DNA of 64,000 bases from Tenrec ecaudatus (GCF_050624435.1 NC_134546.1:10687001-10751000); one strand, 5' to 3'; counted from the first letter of the stretch, positions 33,375 to 45,330 are shown. Notes: generated by a model not told the origin, from the letters alone. Numbers and translations: made by a program.

Positions 33375-33865
33375 ACTGTTAATCAAGCTTTCTATTGAGG
33401 AGTTCTGAAAAGATTCCGTAACACTGGATGACAAAAAGAGAACTGATTGTGGCTGGTTTTGCCACCCCGACAATGTACCTGCTTACATAGTCATCTCAGT
33501 GCGCCAGTTTTTGGCAAAAAACAGCACACTTCTCTGGCCCCACATCCCTTACTCACCTGACCTTGCTCTGTGAGACTTCTTTTTGTCTCCGTGAATGCAG
33601 AGGGACATGAAAGGAGAGCGATTTGACTACATCGAAGAGATGAAGGAAAAAAACGAGGGAGGTGCCATCAGGCATCCAAACAGATGAGTTTGAAAGGTGT
33701 TTCCAGGAACGAATCACAGATTTGTCAAGTGGATTAAGTGTAATAGAGAGTCCTTTGAAGGTGAGCAGGTTGTTTTGCAAAAAAATAATAATAATAATAA
33801 AGAAATACATAGCTTTGAAAAAAATTCTGCTTTTTGGGGGGTACGCCTCATATGTGACAAACACA
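33375..33865 (+). pseudogene. mariner transposase C-terminal remnant
   Basis: The C-terminal end of a mariner transposase is legible in pieces. 'PHIPYSPDLAL' (33540-33570) corresponds to the PxxPDLAP block before the third catalytic aspartate. 'MQRDMKGERFDYIEEMKEK' follows, then 'TDEFERCFQERI' (about 33685-33720). Beyond the stop is an A-rich stretch and 'tttttggggggtacgcctcatatg', probably the right terminal inverted repeat. At least two frameshifts are present. The N-terminal half was not found, so this is a truncated relic. Confidence 0.75.
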
Positions 33866-33919
33866 ATAGCCCCTCCTCATACCAAGAATACACACACTAA
33901 ACGACACACATACCTCCCT

Positions 33920-34375
33920 GCCCCTTCAGAAGTTAGAATATCTGTCACTTCACCTTGGACATGGACAGAACTTTGTAACTGCCTCCACTAAAAGTCTGAA
34001 TGAAATGACTGTGAAGACTAAGTCGTAAAAATACCAGGCACTTCCAGCTTCTCTCTTGAGAGACTCAGTCTTCAAATCCAGCTACCGTGCTGTGAGGGAG
34101 CCTTGCATCCATGTTCCGAATGACAGTCTCTGCTAACGTGCAGCCCACAGCGCATGAGCCACTAGGCATGTGAGTGGAGACGCTTCAGATGAGAGCAGCC
34201 CAGCTGTTGCTCCCACAAGCCTTTGCTGAGATGAACTGTCTTTTTTGAGTTGTGCCTAAGTTGCAGATTTATGAGCAAAACAAATGCTTGCTAGTTAAGC
34301 CATTCAGTTTGGCTGCTTTGTCGTGCAGCCGTACACGCCTGGGACAGATGTTAATAACAAGTCGGACCTCGGCAG
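33920..34375 (+). repeat. MaLR (MLT1-like) LTR remnant
   Basis: 'tgctgtgagggagccttgc..', 'gcgcatgagccactaggcatgtgagtgg..cttcagatgagagcagccc' and the polyadenylation-side 'tgcttgctagttaagccattcagtttggctgctttgtc' follow MLT1-type LTR order. Non-coding. Confidence 0.55.
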
Positions 34376-34379
34376 CCCT

Positions 34380-36755
34380 GTAAGTGCCCGGAATAAAGGC
34401 AAAACCCTGCCGGTGGGAGGCAGGTGGAAGTATCATTCAAAAGGTTCTGAGGCCGGCAGCCTAACAGCTGTGCGGCTTTCTAATCCTCCCAGCTTTCATC
34501 TAGGGGCTTCCTCCCTGGAGCACATTACGAACACTGAGCTACTGTCCAGAAGGAGCTGGGCGGAAAATTGTATGAGAGAAAGCAAGGGGCCGCGGCGATG
34601 AACGGAGTGGTGGCAGTAAAGGAGCAGATGCGGAGGGAAGAGGAGGCTGACTTTAAAATTAGAGTCTAGATGCCGATACACCTGGCCCTGGGGGATGCCA
34701 GAGAAAACCAAGTGCAAGGAAAGCCACCTCCGAGGGGACACACACACCACGTGGTAGAAGTCGCCAGAGACGGGCCTGCCTCCGCTCGTGCTCGCCTTTC
34801 TCCTCGGGTTCTGGAATAAGGACGCTGCTCTTCAAATGCAAACTGAGTTTCTCAATGCTCTGACACAGTCCCGTGCCCCTGCAAACCATGTAACTCCAAC
34901 TGTTTGGCTGCGAGTCACATAACACTGGGGTCAGGCTTTGCACGTGATTCCTGCTTATTTGGCTGGGTGTGGGAGAGGACGTTGAAAAGATCCGGAACTG
35001 CAGCCCGGATGGGGCAAGGGAGGGGGCTGGTTGGGCCAGCAAGAGCCAGTGGTCTATGATTTACACAACAAGCCCCTCCTCACACTACACACCAATACAC
35101 AGCCCACACGTGACATGCACGACACACACACTGCATACACATTACACCAAAAGCACACATACACAACAAACACATGCGCTGCACATGCTACACATACAAG
35201 CTACACGCATTAGACACGTACAACACATATGCTAAATCTATGCCATGTATATATACACATAGGCTCCCAAACTTCACATACACATTCAAGCAGCCATTTA
35301 ACCTTCAGGAAGAGTTCAGGGTCAGGAAGGTGTGATGTAAGCACTCCTGAAGGTCTGAGGAAAATGACCAGTGCAAGATGACAGTCGGTAGCTATCCTTC
35401 CATCTAACCTGTCTGTGTCGTGGCCAAAGAAGCTGAGGGTTAGCTGAGAGGAGGGACTGGCTGTGCTCGTTCGTAGCCCGGGGCTGTTTCTTCACTTTTC
35501 AGTGCCGCTTTGTGCCTCTCCAAGAGTTGCAGGAACCCCCAGGTTGGGGGAGGCTTCAACACTCAGATCCCCACCCCTAGGCTTGCCCCCTTCACTTGTG
35601 CAACTATTTGGATTTCAGTTAAAAAAAAAAAAGGAAGGAAGGAATTGGTTGCTTCTTCTCCTTACCCAAGCATGAAAGCCCGGGCTTCCCATGCTCAGTA
35701 CAAACCACAGTGTCTGCCATGTTTGAATCTGAGCACCAACGATGAACTTGCTGTGGTGGCTGAGGCCCAGAGCTTGTGAGAACATGTGGGACCCAACCAA
35801 GCCTCTCTGTCACCCTGTTGTCCTTCACTTCCCCACACTCAGAGGACAACACCAAACCAACCCCCCACTGTCTGAGCCCAGAATCACATAGCTCAGGAGA
35901 CCAGCCATTCACTGGAGGCCACCCATGGTTTCTGGGACTCCTTAGGAATGGAGGCAAGCATCCTGAAAAGTCATACATCGTGCTGCGGACAACTGCTGCC
36001 CATCAGCCAAGCAGATGCCTTCTTGACTTATTATAACCAGCCTCGCCATTTCCCACTCCACCCTGATCCTGGGCAGACAACCCACTCCACTGCTTTGGAT
36101 CCTGGAGTCCAGAGAGAGAGCGTGAAGTCCATTTTCCCTCACCCTCATCCTGCAGGGGTGACACTCATCTAATGCAGCTCTGCCAACTACAAGGAGCCCT
36201 CCACAACCAGGAGGGTTTGCCTGACAGGCACCCCACCCTCTGCTGGGTCTCTCTGCCACACCATCCTCACCCCTTTGGGAACCAGAACCTTCTCTTTCAG
36301 AGGAGCTAACATCTGTCCTGGGCTATTTCTGGGGGCGGAGGGGACTCTCTCAAAGGTGCACAGAAAGGTGTCTTTTCTGAGGTTGATGGAAGATCCTTGC
36401 CAGATCAGGCTTGTCTGCTTTCCATGCAGCTGAACCTCTCGGTCATGTGCTGCCGGTGGCCCTGAGGTTGGCTGAGCCTCCTAATGAGAAGGTCACCTTG
36501 CTCTCTGTGCAGGAGACCTCTGAGTAGGAGGGAGCATAAGAGGTAAACTACAGGCAGAGGATTCAGTGAATGTCTGGCCTCCTGAGGTGTGTGGCTCAAG
36601 GCCTCAAGCTGGGCTTTGGGCCTGAAAGGGAAGCATGACCTCTGATACAGGGGGCAGGTGAGGGACGGCTTCTCTCCTCTCATTTCTTTCCTGTCTTTGC
36701 AATGACCAAACTCAATGCCCGAGGACACTCAGAACCTCGTCTTTTGATCTGCAAG
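34380..36755. other. unassigned, with CA-rich degenerate tract
   Basis: No gene recognised. A degenerate ACAC/ACAT-rich region spans about 35060-35250. An A11 run at 35618 crosses accidental frames. The interval 34320-34800 is moderately CpG-containing but lacks a convincing promoter or exon. Confidence 0.4.
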
Positions 36756-36764
36756 AGTTTGCTG

Positions 36765-37200
36765 TGAAAGATGTTTTTTTTTAATAATTCAGTATCTGCA
36801 AGCAGCTATCAATGACACAATTATTGGTCTCTACACCCTCCAGAGCAAAAGAGAAAGAAGAAAACCAAACACCCAGAGAAGAAGCTAGTCTATAGGACTA
36901 ATGGTCTACACGAACCACAGCCTCGTGTACCCTGAGACCAGAACTAGACGATACCGCAATACTACTACCAACCATTTCAACCAGGAACTGGGTGGTCCCA
37001 GATAGAGTGTGAGAAAGATGTAGAACAAAACTCTAATTTGGAGAAATGAACCAGACTTACTGGATCCACAGAGACCAGAGGAACCTCCAAGACCATCACC
37101 TGGGATCTCCTTTCAACTTGGAACTCAAGCCACTCCTAGATGTCATCTTTCAGCCAAGTGGCAGATTGGCTCATAAAAAATATTCCCTGTGAGCCCCGTG
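36765..37200 (+). repeat. dispersed repeat, family unknown, copy 2
   Basis: Partner of 8930-9395 (same blocks, same order). This copy has 'caagcagctatcaatgac', 'cagagaagaagctagtctat', 'gaactagacgatacc' and 'gaaccagacttactggatcc'. Confidence 0.6.
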
Positions 37201-37284
37201 TTCCTTTAAATCGCCATTGAAATGAAACCACGTGGTGAACATTTTCTCTAGACCGAAGAAGAGAAGGGAAAGGACAGGGGAGTT

Positions 37285-37475
37285 CGATTAATAGTCAGTG
37301 CAGTCATAGAATTGATAGACTGCTAACTAAAAGGTTGGCAGTTTGAACCCACCAGCAATCCCTGGGGAAAAGAGGTGTCATTCTTTTTCCATAAAGACTC
37401 ACAACTTTGGAAACCCTAGAGGCAGGTCTACCCTGCCCAATAAGGTTGCTATTGAGCGGCAATCTTGACACGTAG
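37285..37475 (+). repeat. AfroSINE
   Basis: 'agactgctaactaaaaggttggcagtttgaacccacc' head and 'aggcaggtctaccctgcccaataaggttgctattgag' tail. Confidence 0.78.
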
Positions 37476-37479
37476 TGAA

Positions 37480-39265
37480 ACGTGTCACCAATGTTAGTGA
37501 TCAATACGTTTGGGAATGGCTCGATGAGATCCTAACTTGCTGCATCAACTTTCACCAAAAACACAATAAAATGTGTATTCTTTTAAAAATCCAACGTTTC
37601 TATTTTCTTCTTCTTGTATTCTTATTCAACCAGCCCAGGAGGGGGAAGACTCTGAGTACCGGAAACAAGAGAGTGAAGTCAGTATTACAAGACCTTTCAC
37701 TGCCCTTTGTTCTGTAGTGCTCTTCTGGGAGCCTTACCCTCCTCAGTGACGGTCAAAGGCTGGAGAAAGCAGGAGGCAGGAAAGCTGACTAAGGCGAACC
37801 GTGACCGTCAGACCCAGGCAAAGACTGAGCACCAAGGGCCTGCCATCTAACCCTCTCTGTGAAAGGTGGATAATCTGTGGCTCCTCTGTGGAAGGTGGAT
37901 TATCACTGGGGCCACGGATTTGAGGAAACATCACGCCTTGTACGTAGTAGGTGTTCAGTAAGAAAATCATTTGACTTTAAAATGCTTTTCCTTTTACAGA
38001 GATCTGAATGATGCCCAATAGGTCTAAGTCCAGATCAGTGATTATGAGAGCAACACTGCCATTCCTTGTGTGTGTGGATTGGAGGGGGGTGGAGTTGTTC
38101 TTAATGACTTTCCTCGACAAGACTAAGTAGAAAGTCTGCCAATCTTTTCCACTTTCCCCCCCAAATCTTTCCGTCTACAAAGGCAGAAAGGCTAGCTCCA
38201 GAATTTCTGTAAAGGAGGTGGTAATTCGATGAAAAAGAGGATTCGTCTGCTGGACTCAAAGTTAATTTGCATAACAAGCACCCTGATTTAATTCCGGGGT
38301 GTGTTTCTTTGGGTGATGTGTGTCTGAGTGCATAAAATGGTGATTAATGGATGGCAGGGTTCAGATTCCACCTGGCCTTCCTGCCAAGATGGAACAGATG
38401 ACCGCGGGTTCTGAGAGAGCACTGGGGACAGGTGACATTCCAAGCTCCTGATGCTGGCCCCAAACATCATGCATTTGAGTGTCAGTCCATATTTCCAGCC
38501 GTGTCACCCTCCAGTTCGTAACATGCCACTGAGCGGAACTGTTAGCCAGGCCTCGGCAGCTGTAGTTCTTCCTTTATTGAGGTAGAAAGGGCTTTATCTG
38601 AGAGTTCCTCAGAGGCCACCACTCTGGACTCTTGTCCTCTCAGTCTACAGATTTGTTTCTATTTGCCTATCCAGAATGTACTCACGATTGTGACAGCCCC
38701 CTTAATTTAAACGCCTCGGTTCCCCCTTTCTGGTAAAGAATGGCGTCACGAATGGGCACACGTGCACTCATCTGCAGGCTCACAGAAGAGAGCTGGATGG
38801 TTTGGAGCTAGAGAAGAGGACGTTATTTTTTTTAATCTTCTGATCTTTGACATTGACTTTTGGTCTTTTACTAAAGAAAGTTACATGGTTGACTAATGGG
38901 ATGAACCTCTCCCTCTAATCTGGCCAGAACACACTGGGTTCCTGGAGCCAGCTTCCCTCGAAGTCTCTGCTGAGTTCAAGTAGAGGGCAGCAGACGAATG
39001 AATAGTGTCTTGCCTTTTGGGTCACAGTGATCTGGAAGCAATTCAAGGAGTCAGAGAAAAATTTCAATTTTTTCTTTCTTTACATCAGACTATGCAAGAA
39101 AACTGGTCTTCCTCTGACCTAGAGCGGTCACTTTGTGGAAGACGTGAGCTGTCCTTGTTTTGAACCGGTTCCGTTTGGTTTGACCTTCTGCTGAGAATTT
39201 GCCTTACCACATCAGATATAACCAATTAGAATCCACATTTCAATCAGATCCCCAAATGCTTCTTA
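37480..39265. other. unassigned, one MIR/L2-like end
   Basis: 'gccttgtacgtagtaggtgttcagtaagaaaatcatttg' at 37934-37972 is a MIR/L2-type 3' end. The remaining 1.7 kb has no recognised gene or repeat. Confidence 0.4.
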
Positions 39266-39269
39266 GGCC

Positions 39270-39425
39270 CCTTAGGTAAACAATTCTGACTCATGGCAGC
39301 CCTGCAGGGCAGAGGAGAACTGCTCCGAGGCTGGGGCCCTTCACTGGAGTAGAAAACCTCCTCTTTCTGGGGGAGTTGAACTGCTGACTTTGAGGTTAGC
39401 TTCTAATCCTCTTGGCCACCCCAGC
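39270..39425 (-). repeat. AfroSINE
   Basis: 'ttctgactcatggcagccctgcagggcagagg' through 'gagttgaactgctgactttgaggttagc'. Confidence 0.78.
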
Positions 39426-39514
39426 TTCTCACACAAGTGTCCTGCAATAAGGGAGTTAGGCAGCATGTCTCAGAGTGATCTCGGGTTTGGTTCCAGGCCA
39501 AAACAAGAAAGCTG

Positions 39515-40319
39515 TCGGTGGGGTGGGGGTGGTTCTAACTCATACCGACCCTCTGTACAGCAGAACAAAGCACTGGCTGGTCCTGTGTCATCCTCACAAT
39601 GATTCTATGTTTGAGTCCATTGTGGCAGCCACTGCATTGATCCATTGTGTTGACGGTTGTCCTTTTCACTGACCCTCTGCTTCACCAAGCATGATGTCCA
39701 AAGTAAGTGCGACCAAGTCTTGCCACCCATGCTTTCAAGGAGCATCTGGCTGTACTTCTTCCAAGACAGATTTGTTTGTTCTTGGAGTCCACAGTATTTT
39801 CAGTATTCTTGGCCAGCAGCATAATTTAAATGCATCAATTCTTCTTCGATCTTCCTTATTCAACGTCCAACTTTCACATATATATGAGGTGATTGTAAAC
39901 GTCATGGCTTGGGTCAAGCATATGTTAGTCCTCAAAGTCATCTCTTTGGTCTACAACACTTTGAAGAGGTCTTGTGCAACAGATTTTTTCCCCAATGTAA
40001 TACGTCCCTTGATTTCTTGACTACTGCTTCCATAAGCAGTGTCTGGATCCACGAAAGATAAAATCACTGACAGCATCAATCTTTTCTCTGTTTATCATGA
40101 TGCTAATTATTGATCTGAAGCTTCAGCTCCTCTTGACTTTCAGCAAACAAGCTTGTATCGCCTGCATACTGGACTGTTAATTAATGCTACCCTGATCCTG
40201 GTGCCCTGTCCGTCTTCATATGGTCTAGATGCTTGGATTATCTGCTCAACATACAGACTGAATAAATATGGTGAAAGAGTAACAGAAAGAAAGAACACTA
40301 CCTGACACACACCTTTCTT
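39515..40319 (-). pseudogene. BovB (RTE) LINE, 3' part of a split copy
   Basis: Reading on the minus strand, the C-terminal half of the BovB protein is recognisable but broken. A '..SPYLFSLYVEQII' block lies near 40280-40230. 'SSQEIKGRITLGKK' lies near 40040-40000. At 39890-39760 the frame reads 'CESWTLNKEDRRRIDAFKLCCW', and then 'RTNKSVLEEV'. These match the post-catalytic region of BovB reverse transcriptase and its tail. The 3' end sits near 39515 ('gttctaactcataccgaccctctgta'). The upstream half of the same element appears at 43690-44550, with an L1 and a TIMM17A retrocopy between them. Confidence 0.85.
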
Positions 40320-40333
40320 GATTTTTTTCTTTT
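40320..40333. repeat. target duplication, left (TIMM17A retrocopy)
   Basis: 'gatttttttctttt' pairs with 'gattttttctttt' at 41327-41339. The two differ by one T. Confidence 0.65.
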
Positions 40334-40334
40334 C

Positions 40335-41326
40335 TTTTTTTTTTTAAAGAAAGAGCAAGTTCCAGGAGTTTTTATTGTTTGAATAACAGCACACACAAAA
40401 CCAGGCAGAGAAGTCCCCAAGGAAATGGTGGCCACGTTTCACTGCTATCTGTCCTTTTGTCCTTCATCTTCTAAGCACCTAGACATTTTTCTATGTATGC
40501 TACTAGGCATTTATTTTGATCACAAATGCAATCCAAATGTGAATAAATAAATGTTTTTTATCCTTTAATACTTCCCCCCACGTTCCTTTAAATAGGAAAA
40601 AGATAAACAAAGGTGCTCAATGTCTTCTCGGAGCCAGTGTGGGCGTAGTTGTCCCCCCACTGTTTTAAAAACGGACTGTGACTTGGTCTTCCCAAAACCT
40701 TCTTGAACTATCGCTCTTTCGCCTAATTCCAGGGCAGCAGTCCTTACTGGTATTGTCGGTCCTCTCCAAAAGGTGAGGGTGGTAACTGGGGTGACGACAT
40801 CTGGGAGGGATCTTCAGCAAACTGAGGACCATTGGGAAACTGCGCGGAGGCAAATCTTGTCAACAAGATGCCAGCTCCTTCGATTAAAGCCAGGAGAATG
40901 CCACCCATTGCAGCCGACCCCACCATGGCCACCGGTCCGTTTCTTGCCGCCAGGATGGTTCCTGTTAAGGCACCACTTGTGATGGAGTTCCAGGGGTCCT
41001 CTTTGCTGGACTTGAACCATACTGCAGTCAATCATGGAAAACAGGCCTCCCCAAACTGCAAAGCTGCCTCCCAACTCTGGCGCCCTGGTCTTAATCGCGG
41101 TCAGACTCCCGCGTAGTCTGTGGTTGACTCCCACTGGCGAATTCCGAAAACCTTTGATGGCTTGGAAGATACCACCGCCTATGGTGCCCATGGTAAAGGC
41201 TCCACCGCAGCCGTCCACGAAGCGCCACGGGCAAGGTTTCTCGCGCGTACTCCTCCATTTTGACTCCAGCCGCGCGAGGGGTGCCGGGCAAACTGGGCGG
41301 AGCCTGACCCCGTGGCGGAAGTAATC
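40335..41326 (-). pseudogene. TIMM17A: TIMM17A processed pseudogene
   Basis: Retrocopy of TIMM17A, a channel-forming subunit of the TIM23 presequence translocase of the mitochondrial inner membrane. ATG is at 41258-41256 and the ancestral stop at 40746-40744, giving about 171 codons, the parent's usual length. Segments such as '[20 protein letters not shown]' and '[20 protein letters not shown]' match TIMM17A rather than TIMM17B. No introns remain. A one-base insertion near 41236 shifts the frame after seven codons, and a net two-base loss near 41003-41010 shifts it again, so no functional protein can be made. The 3' UTR ends with AATAAA (40377-40372) and a T-run at 40335-40346, the poly(A) tail on the sense strand. 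A 13-14 bp target duplication flanks it, which indicates L1-mediated insertion into the A-tail of the neighbouring L1. Confidence 0.95.
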
Positions 41327-41498
41327 GATTTTTTCTTTTTTTTATAATCATTTTATTGGAGGCTTGTAGTTTGTATCACAATCCATTCATACATCCATTG
41401 TGTCAAGCACATTTGTGCATATGTTGCCATCATCATTTTCAAAATATTTTCGTTCTACTTGAGCCCTTGGTATCAGCTCATTTTCCCCCCTCTCCCTC
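41327..41498 (-). repeat. L1 3' end, part 1 (before nested LTR)
   Basis: 'ataatcattttattggaggcttgtagtttgtatcacaatccattc..atccattgtgtcaagcac' is the complement of the L1 3' terminus ('aataaaatgattat' plus A-tail). It is split at 41498 by an LTR and resumes at 42015. Confidence 0.85.
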
Positions 41499-42014
41499 TG
41501 AGTTAGTTAGTTTATGGTGCCAACCTGGCCGATAAACACATGTGGGGTTAATTTAAGGGTGGAGGGATAAATGGCTCAGTGAGCCTCACCTTTCGAGTTC
41601 TCCGGTCTCTTGCTTTGTGATGGTCGCACCAGGGTGCAGCTGCCTTAGCAGTTCCCTGCTTCAGCTGGCAAGGCTCACTTCCTGCAAGACATCCCCAAGG
41701 AGAAACCACATGGACCTCCCCTGATGCAGCCCTGTGTGCTGGAGCACCCGTGTGGAGACCCCTGCCAGCACTGAGATCTTTACACATTCACTGACTCAGC
41801 TTTCCTCCTGGAGTTGACATCATTGTGTATGTTTTGTGAGATGGAGGAGGACTTTGTGGATTGGTGTTGGGCATATGGGTGAATGTTGAACTCATGGACT
41901 TGGGCAGCACTGGGTTGGGATGTTTTCTTGATGTTCACTTAACCTTTATATAAAACTCTCTCTTATACATGAGTTTCTGTGGATTTGTTTCTCTAAAGTA
42001 CCCAGACTAACACA
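41499..42014 (+). mobile_element. solo LTR, ERVL/MaLR-like, 5-bp TSD
   Basis: A 516-bp LTR begins 'tgagttagttagtttatgg' and ends 'tttctctaaagtacccagactaacaca'. It is flanked by perfect CCCTC duplications (41494-41498 and 42015-42019). The sense strand is plus: 'ttatataaaactctctcttatac' near the 3' end is the polyadenylation-side region. It interrupts the L1 3' UTR cleanly. Confidence 0.9.
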
Positions 42015-43685
42015 CCCTCCCACCCTCCCTTGTGATGCCTTGATAATTTATAATTTTTTTCATGTCTTATACAGACTGCTATCTCCCTTCACCCATTTTT
42101 CTGTTGTCTATCCCCCTGGGAGGGCTACCTTCCTCTTCCCCTCCTGGTATCGCTACTCTCATTATTGGTCCTGAGGGATGTCTCTGTCCTGGAGTCCCTG
42201 CCTTTCCAGCTCTATCTGTACCCGTGTACATGCTATGGTCTAGCTGGATTTGTAAGGTAGAATTGGGGTCATGATAGTGGGGGGGGGTGCCAGGGAGAAG
42301 GAAGCATTAAAGAACTAGAGGAAAGTTGTATGTTTCGTCAATGCTATACTGCAGCCTGACTGACTCATCTCTTCCTGTGACCTTTCTGTAGGGGATGTCC
42401 AATTGTCTGCAGTTGGGCTCTGGGTCTGCACTCCGCCCTCCCCTTCATTGGCATCTATATGGTTTTTTGTTCTGGATCTTTGATGCCTGATACCTGATTC
42501 CACTGACACCTTATAATCACACAGGCTGGGGTGCTTTGTCCATGTGGACTTTGTTGCTTCTCCGCTAGATGGATGCTTGTTTATCTTCAAACCTTTAAGC
42601 CCCCAGAAGCTATATCTTTTGATAAGCTGGGCACTTTCAGCTTTCTTCACCACATTTGCTTATGCACCCATTTGTCTTTAGTGATCTTATTGTGAAGGTG
42701 AGCATCACAGAATGCCGGGTCATTAGAACAAAGTGTTCTTGAGTTGAGGGAATACTTGGGTAGAGGCCCAATGTCCATCCACTACCTTAATACTTAACAT
42801 ATAAATATATGTACGTAGATCTATTTCTCTATTGTTATATATACATATATTTACATATGTACATGCCTGTATTTAGACCTCTATAAATGTCCTTTGCCTC
42901 TATTTCCTTTTACTTCCCAACTACTAGTTCTTTCCACTATTTCCTTTGACTTTCCTCTTATCCCACTATCATGCTCGGCCTTCATTCAGGTTTCAGTAAT
43001 TCCTCTCGGCTACATTGTCCTTGATCAAGCCCCACCAGGCATCCTATGCTCTCCTCACCATCGAGTTTGATCACTTGTTGTTCCCTTGTCCCTGGGCTTG
43101 TTGACACTTCACTTCCTCACCCCTTCTCCCGTGTTCCTCCCCCCCAACACACAAACACCCCCTGAACTGCAGGTCCCATTGTTTTTTCCTCTGGATTGTT
43201 TATCCCACCTATCCTATCTAGATAGACATGCAAAGACAATAATAAGCACAAAAACAAGACAGCGAAACAAAACGGCAACAACAAAACCTACAACAACAAA
43301 AAAGGAAAGCCTATAAATAGTTCTAGGTCTGTTTGTTGACTTTTAGGAGTGTTTTAAACTTGAGTCTGATGGGTGCCACGCCCTGGCCCCAAAGTCTATT
43401 TTTGGTATTCCCCTGGAACTTTATTGCTTTGCTCCCTTTGCTGCCCTGTTGCACGCACTTAATGTTTCAGCCCAGTGTGATAGGGTCAGATCGGTCACAA
43501 TTCCTTCACTGTGTCTCCAGTATTGTCCCTCATAGCGCTATGAGTCAGTGAGGTACTTCGTGTCTCATGGTAGGGCTGGCCTTATCGTCCTCTGGTCCTC
43601 AATACACATATTGGCTGCTCTGAACAGGAATAGTGTCCTCCGGGCTGATGGGACTTTTCCTGATTTTCAATCATGCTCTATTCAG
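42015..43685 (-). repeat. L1 3' UTR, part 2
   Basis: Continuation of the antisense L1: 'cttgatgataatttataa'-type blocks, 'ccctgggagggctaccttcc', 'ggtgctttgtccatgtgg', 'gctagatggatgcttgtttatc' and 'tcatgctcggccttcattcag'. It includes the 'gatctgatcc..cactgggctgaaac' complement at 43460-43500. There is no ORF2, so the insert is a 5'-truncated L1 of about 1.85 kb once the LTR is subtracted. Confidence 0.75.
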
Positions 43686-43689
43686 ACGA

Positions 43690-43974
43690 CTGTCTCAGGT
43701 TCTCTGTGAGCATAATTAGTGTTCTGAAATTTCCATTCTTCATAATACTGACCACATTTTGTTGTGATCCACACAGCTGAATGTCTTTGCATAATTAATA
43801 ACAGACAAACAAAATATCTTTCTGCTTTCAGCCAAGATCCATCTGGCATCAGCAATAACACCCCTCATTCCATGAGCTCTGCTGAATTTGGCTTGAATTT
43901 TTGGCAGCTCTCTGTTGGTGTGCGACTGCAATGATCTTCAGCAAAAGTTTACTTGCGTGTGATATTAACAATGT
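43690..43974 (-). pseudogene. BovB (RTE) LINE, RT domain of the split copy
   Basis: The minus frame at 43931-43740 reads 'NRELPKIQAKFSRAHGMRG', then 'IADARWILAESRKIFCLSVI' and 'NYAKTFSCVDHNKMWSVL'. This aligns block by block with the BovB reverse-transcriptase core, where the first catalytic aspartate sits in 'DYAKAF'. Here it has become N in 'NYAKTF', so the catalytic triad is lost. The right edge is cut by an LTR, after which the protein continues upstream at 44460. Confidence 0.88.
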
Positions 43975-44459
43975 TGTGATAGTTGGCTATCGTGCCAGCT
44001 TGGTTGGGCCAGGATTCTCCCAGGATATGGTCCAACCTAGTGTGGTCCGCTTCATGATGGGATCTTCTGTGAAGCAGCCAAGCAGTTGTGGGGAGAATAG
44101 ACCTCCTTAATCTAGCCACAGCCTTGATATGATGGAGGGAGATTTCATTCAGGGTGTGGCCTATTCCTAGCATAAACTGAAAGTGTGTGGACGCCAGCTG
44201 GGATTCATTCAGCTGAGCATCTACCAGTCTGTGGTCTTCCTACTTCACCTTCTGGCTTCCTGTTCATCGGCACCCTGTAACCACAGGAGTCAGGAGGAGC
44301 CTTCAGCTTAATTTACATCTAACCTACAGACTTGAACGCACAGACTGGACGTGCCCACTTCTACAACTGTGGGAGTGATTTCTTGATATAAATCTCTTTC
44401 TATATTCATACATATAAACATCGCTGGTGTTGTTTCTCTAGGGAACCCAGTCTAACACA
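43975..44459 (+). mobile_element. LTR within BovB, older MaLR-like subtype
   Basis: A 485-bp element begins 'tgtgatagttggctatcgtgccagcttgg' and ends 'tttctctagggaacccagtctaacaca'. Flanks are 'atgt' (43971-43974) and 'atat' (44460-44463), a probable eroded duplication. BovB codons on either side join in frame order once it is removed. Confidence 0.8.
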
Positions 44460-44550
44460 ATATTGCTCGATAGTTTCCGCATTCAGTTGGGTCTCTCTTC
44501 TTTGGAAGGGGCACTAATATGGATCTCTTTCAGGCGGATGTGTCGGCATA
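44460..44550 (-). pseudogene. BovB (RTE) LINE, upstream piece
   Basis: The minus frame reads 'KRSILVPLPKKRDPTECGNY', the conserved block just upstream of the RT core in BovB. The element is 5'-truncated beyond about 44550. Confidence 0.8.
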
Positions 44551-44554
44551 GAGG

Positions 44555-45330
44555 GGTGAGCGCCCCAGTGCTTCCTCAACTGCTAAAGCTAATATCTCAA
44601 GAAAGCAAGTCACACAAACTATTTGGTTTCCAAGTGTAAAAGGCAGAGTTACACGAAGCTCTACATTAAACGGACAACAGTATTATGAGAGCACATTATT
44701 GTGAGAATGAGCAGAAGGCGTCAGACACGAAGGGAGTACATGCTGTTGGGACAATGGCCTGGATAGGCTTACTCAAAGCAGCACTTCACCAGCTTCATTT
44801 GTTCTTTAAAAAATGCAGTGTGTTTCAAGCACAATGTGCACCAATTGAGATTTCAGCGACATGGAACAGAAGTACCATGACAATGACTAAAATAAATCAG
44901 GGCCTTGATTTCCTCATGCAAGAAGCCTGGAGGTGGGCTCCCTGGGCTGTCACCAAAGCTCAACATGCCATCCAGGACTGGGCTCCCCCTTCCATTCCTG
45001 CCCAGCCATCACAAGCTTCTAGGTTGGGTTGCTCTGAGTCAGAATTAACTGGATAGCAGTGAGTTTGGCTCTTGGTCTCTGAGTCTCTCCTCATTGTATC
45101 TAAGTTCCAGTAAGAAAGAAGAAGGAAGAACTAAGAACTGATGGTGTAGGTTGACTTCTGACGGAGAAAACAGTGGCTTTCCGGGAAACCCCATCAAGTA
45201 AGCTACCCCTTAAACCTCACCAGCCAGAGTTGCATTTCATGATGACCTCTAGCCCCAAGCAGGTCTTGGCAACCAAGCTTTTCAACTGGCAGATTGCCAT
45301 TCAAAGCAAACTAGGTTGTTTGTAAACAAG
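44555..45330. other. unassigned, with a SINE 3' end
   Basis: 45022-45072 ('gggttgctctgagtcagaattaactggatagcagtgagtttgg') is an AfroSINE 3' tail in sense orientation. The rest has no recognised gene. The frame at 44685-45056 is not similar to anything I know. Confidence 0.5.

Noticed and set aside
35060..35250. CRISPR-like or structured tandem array
   Set aside because: It is a degenerate CA/TA-rich tract with no regular repeat and spacer spacing.
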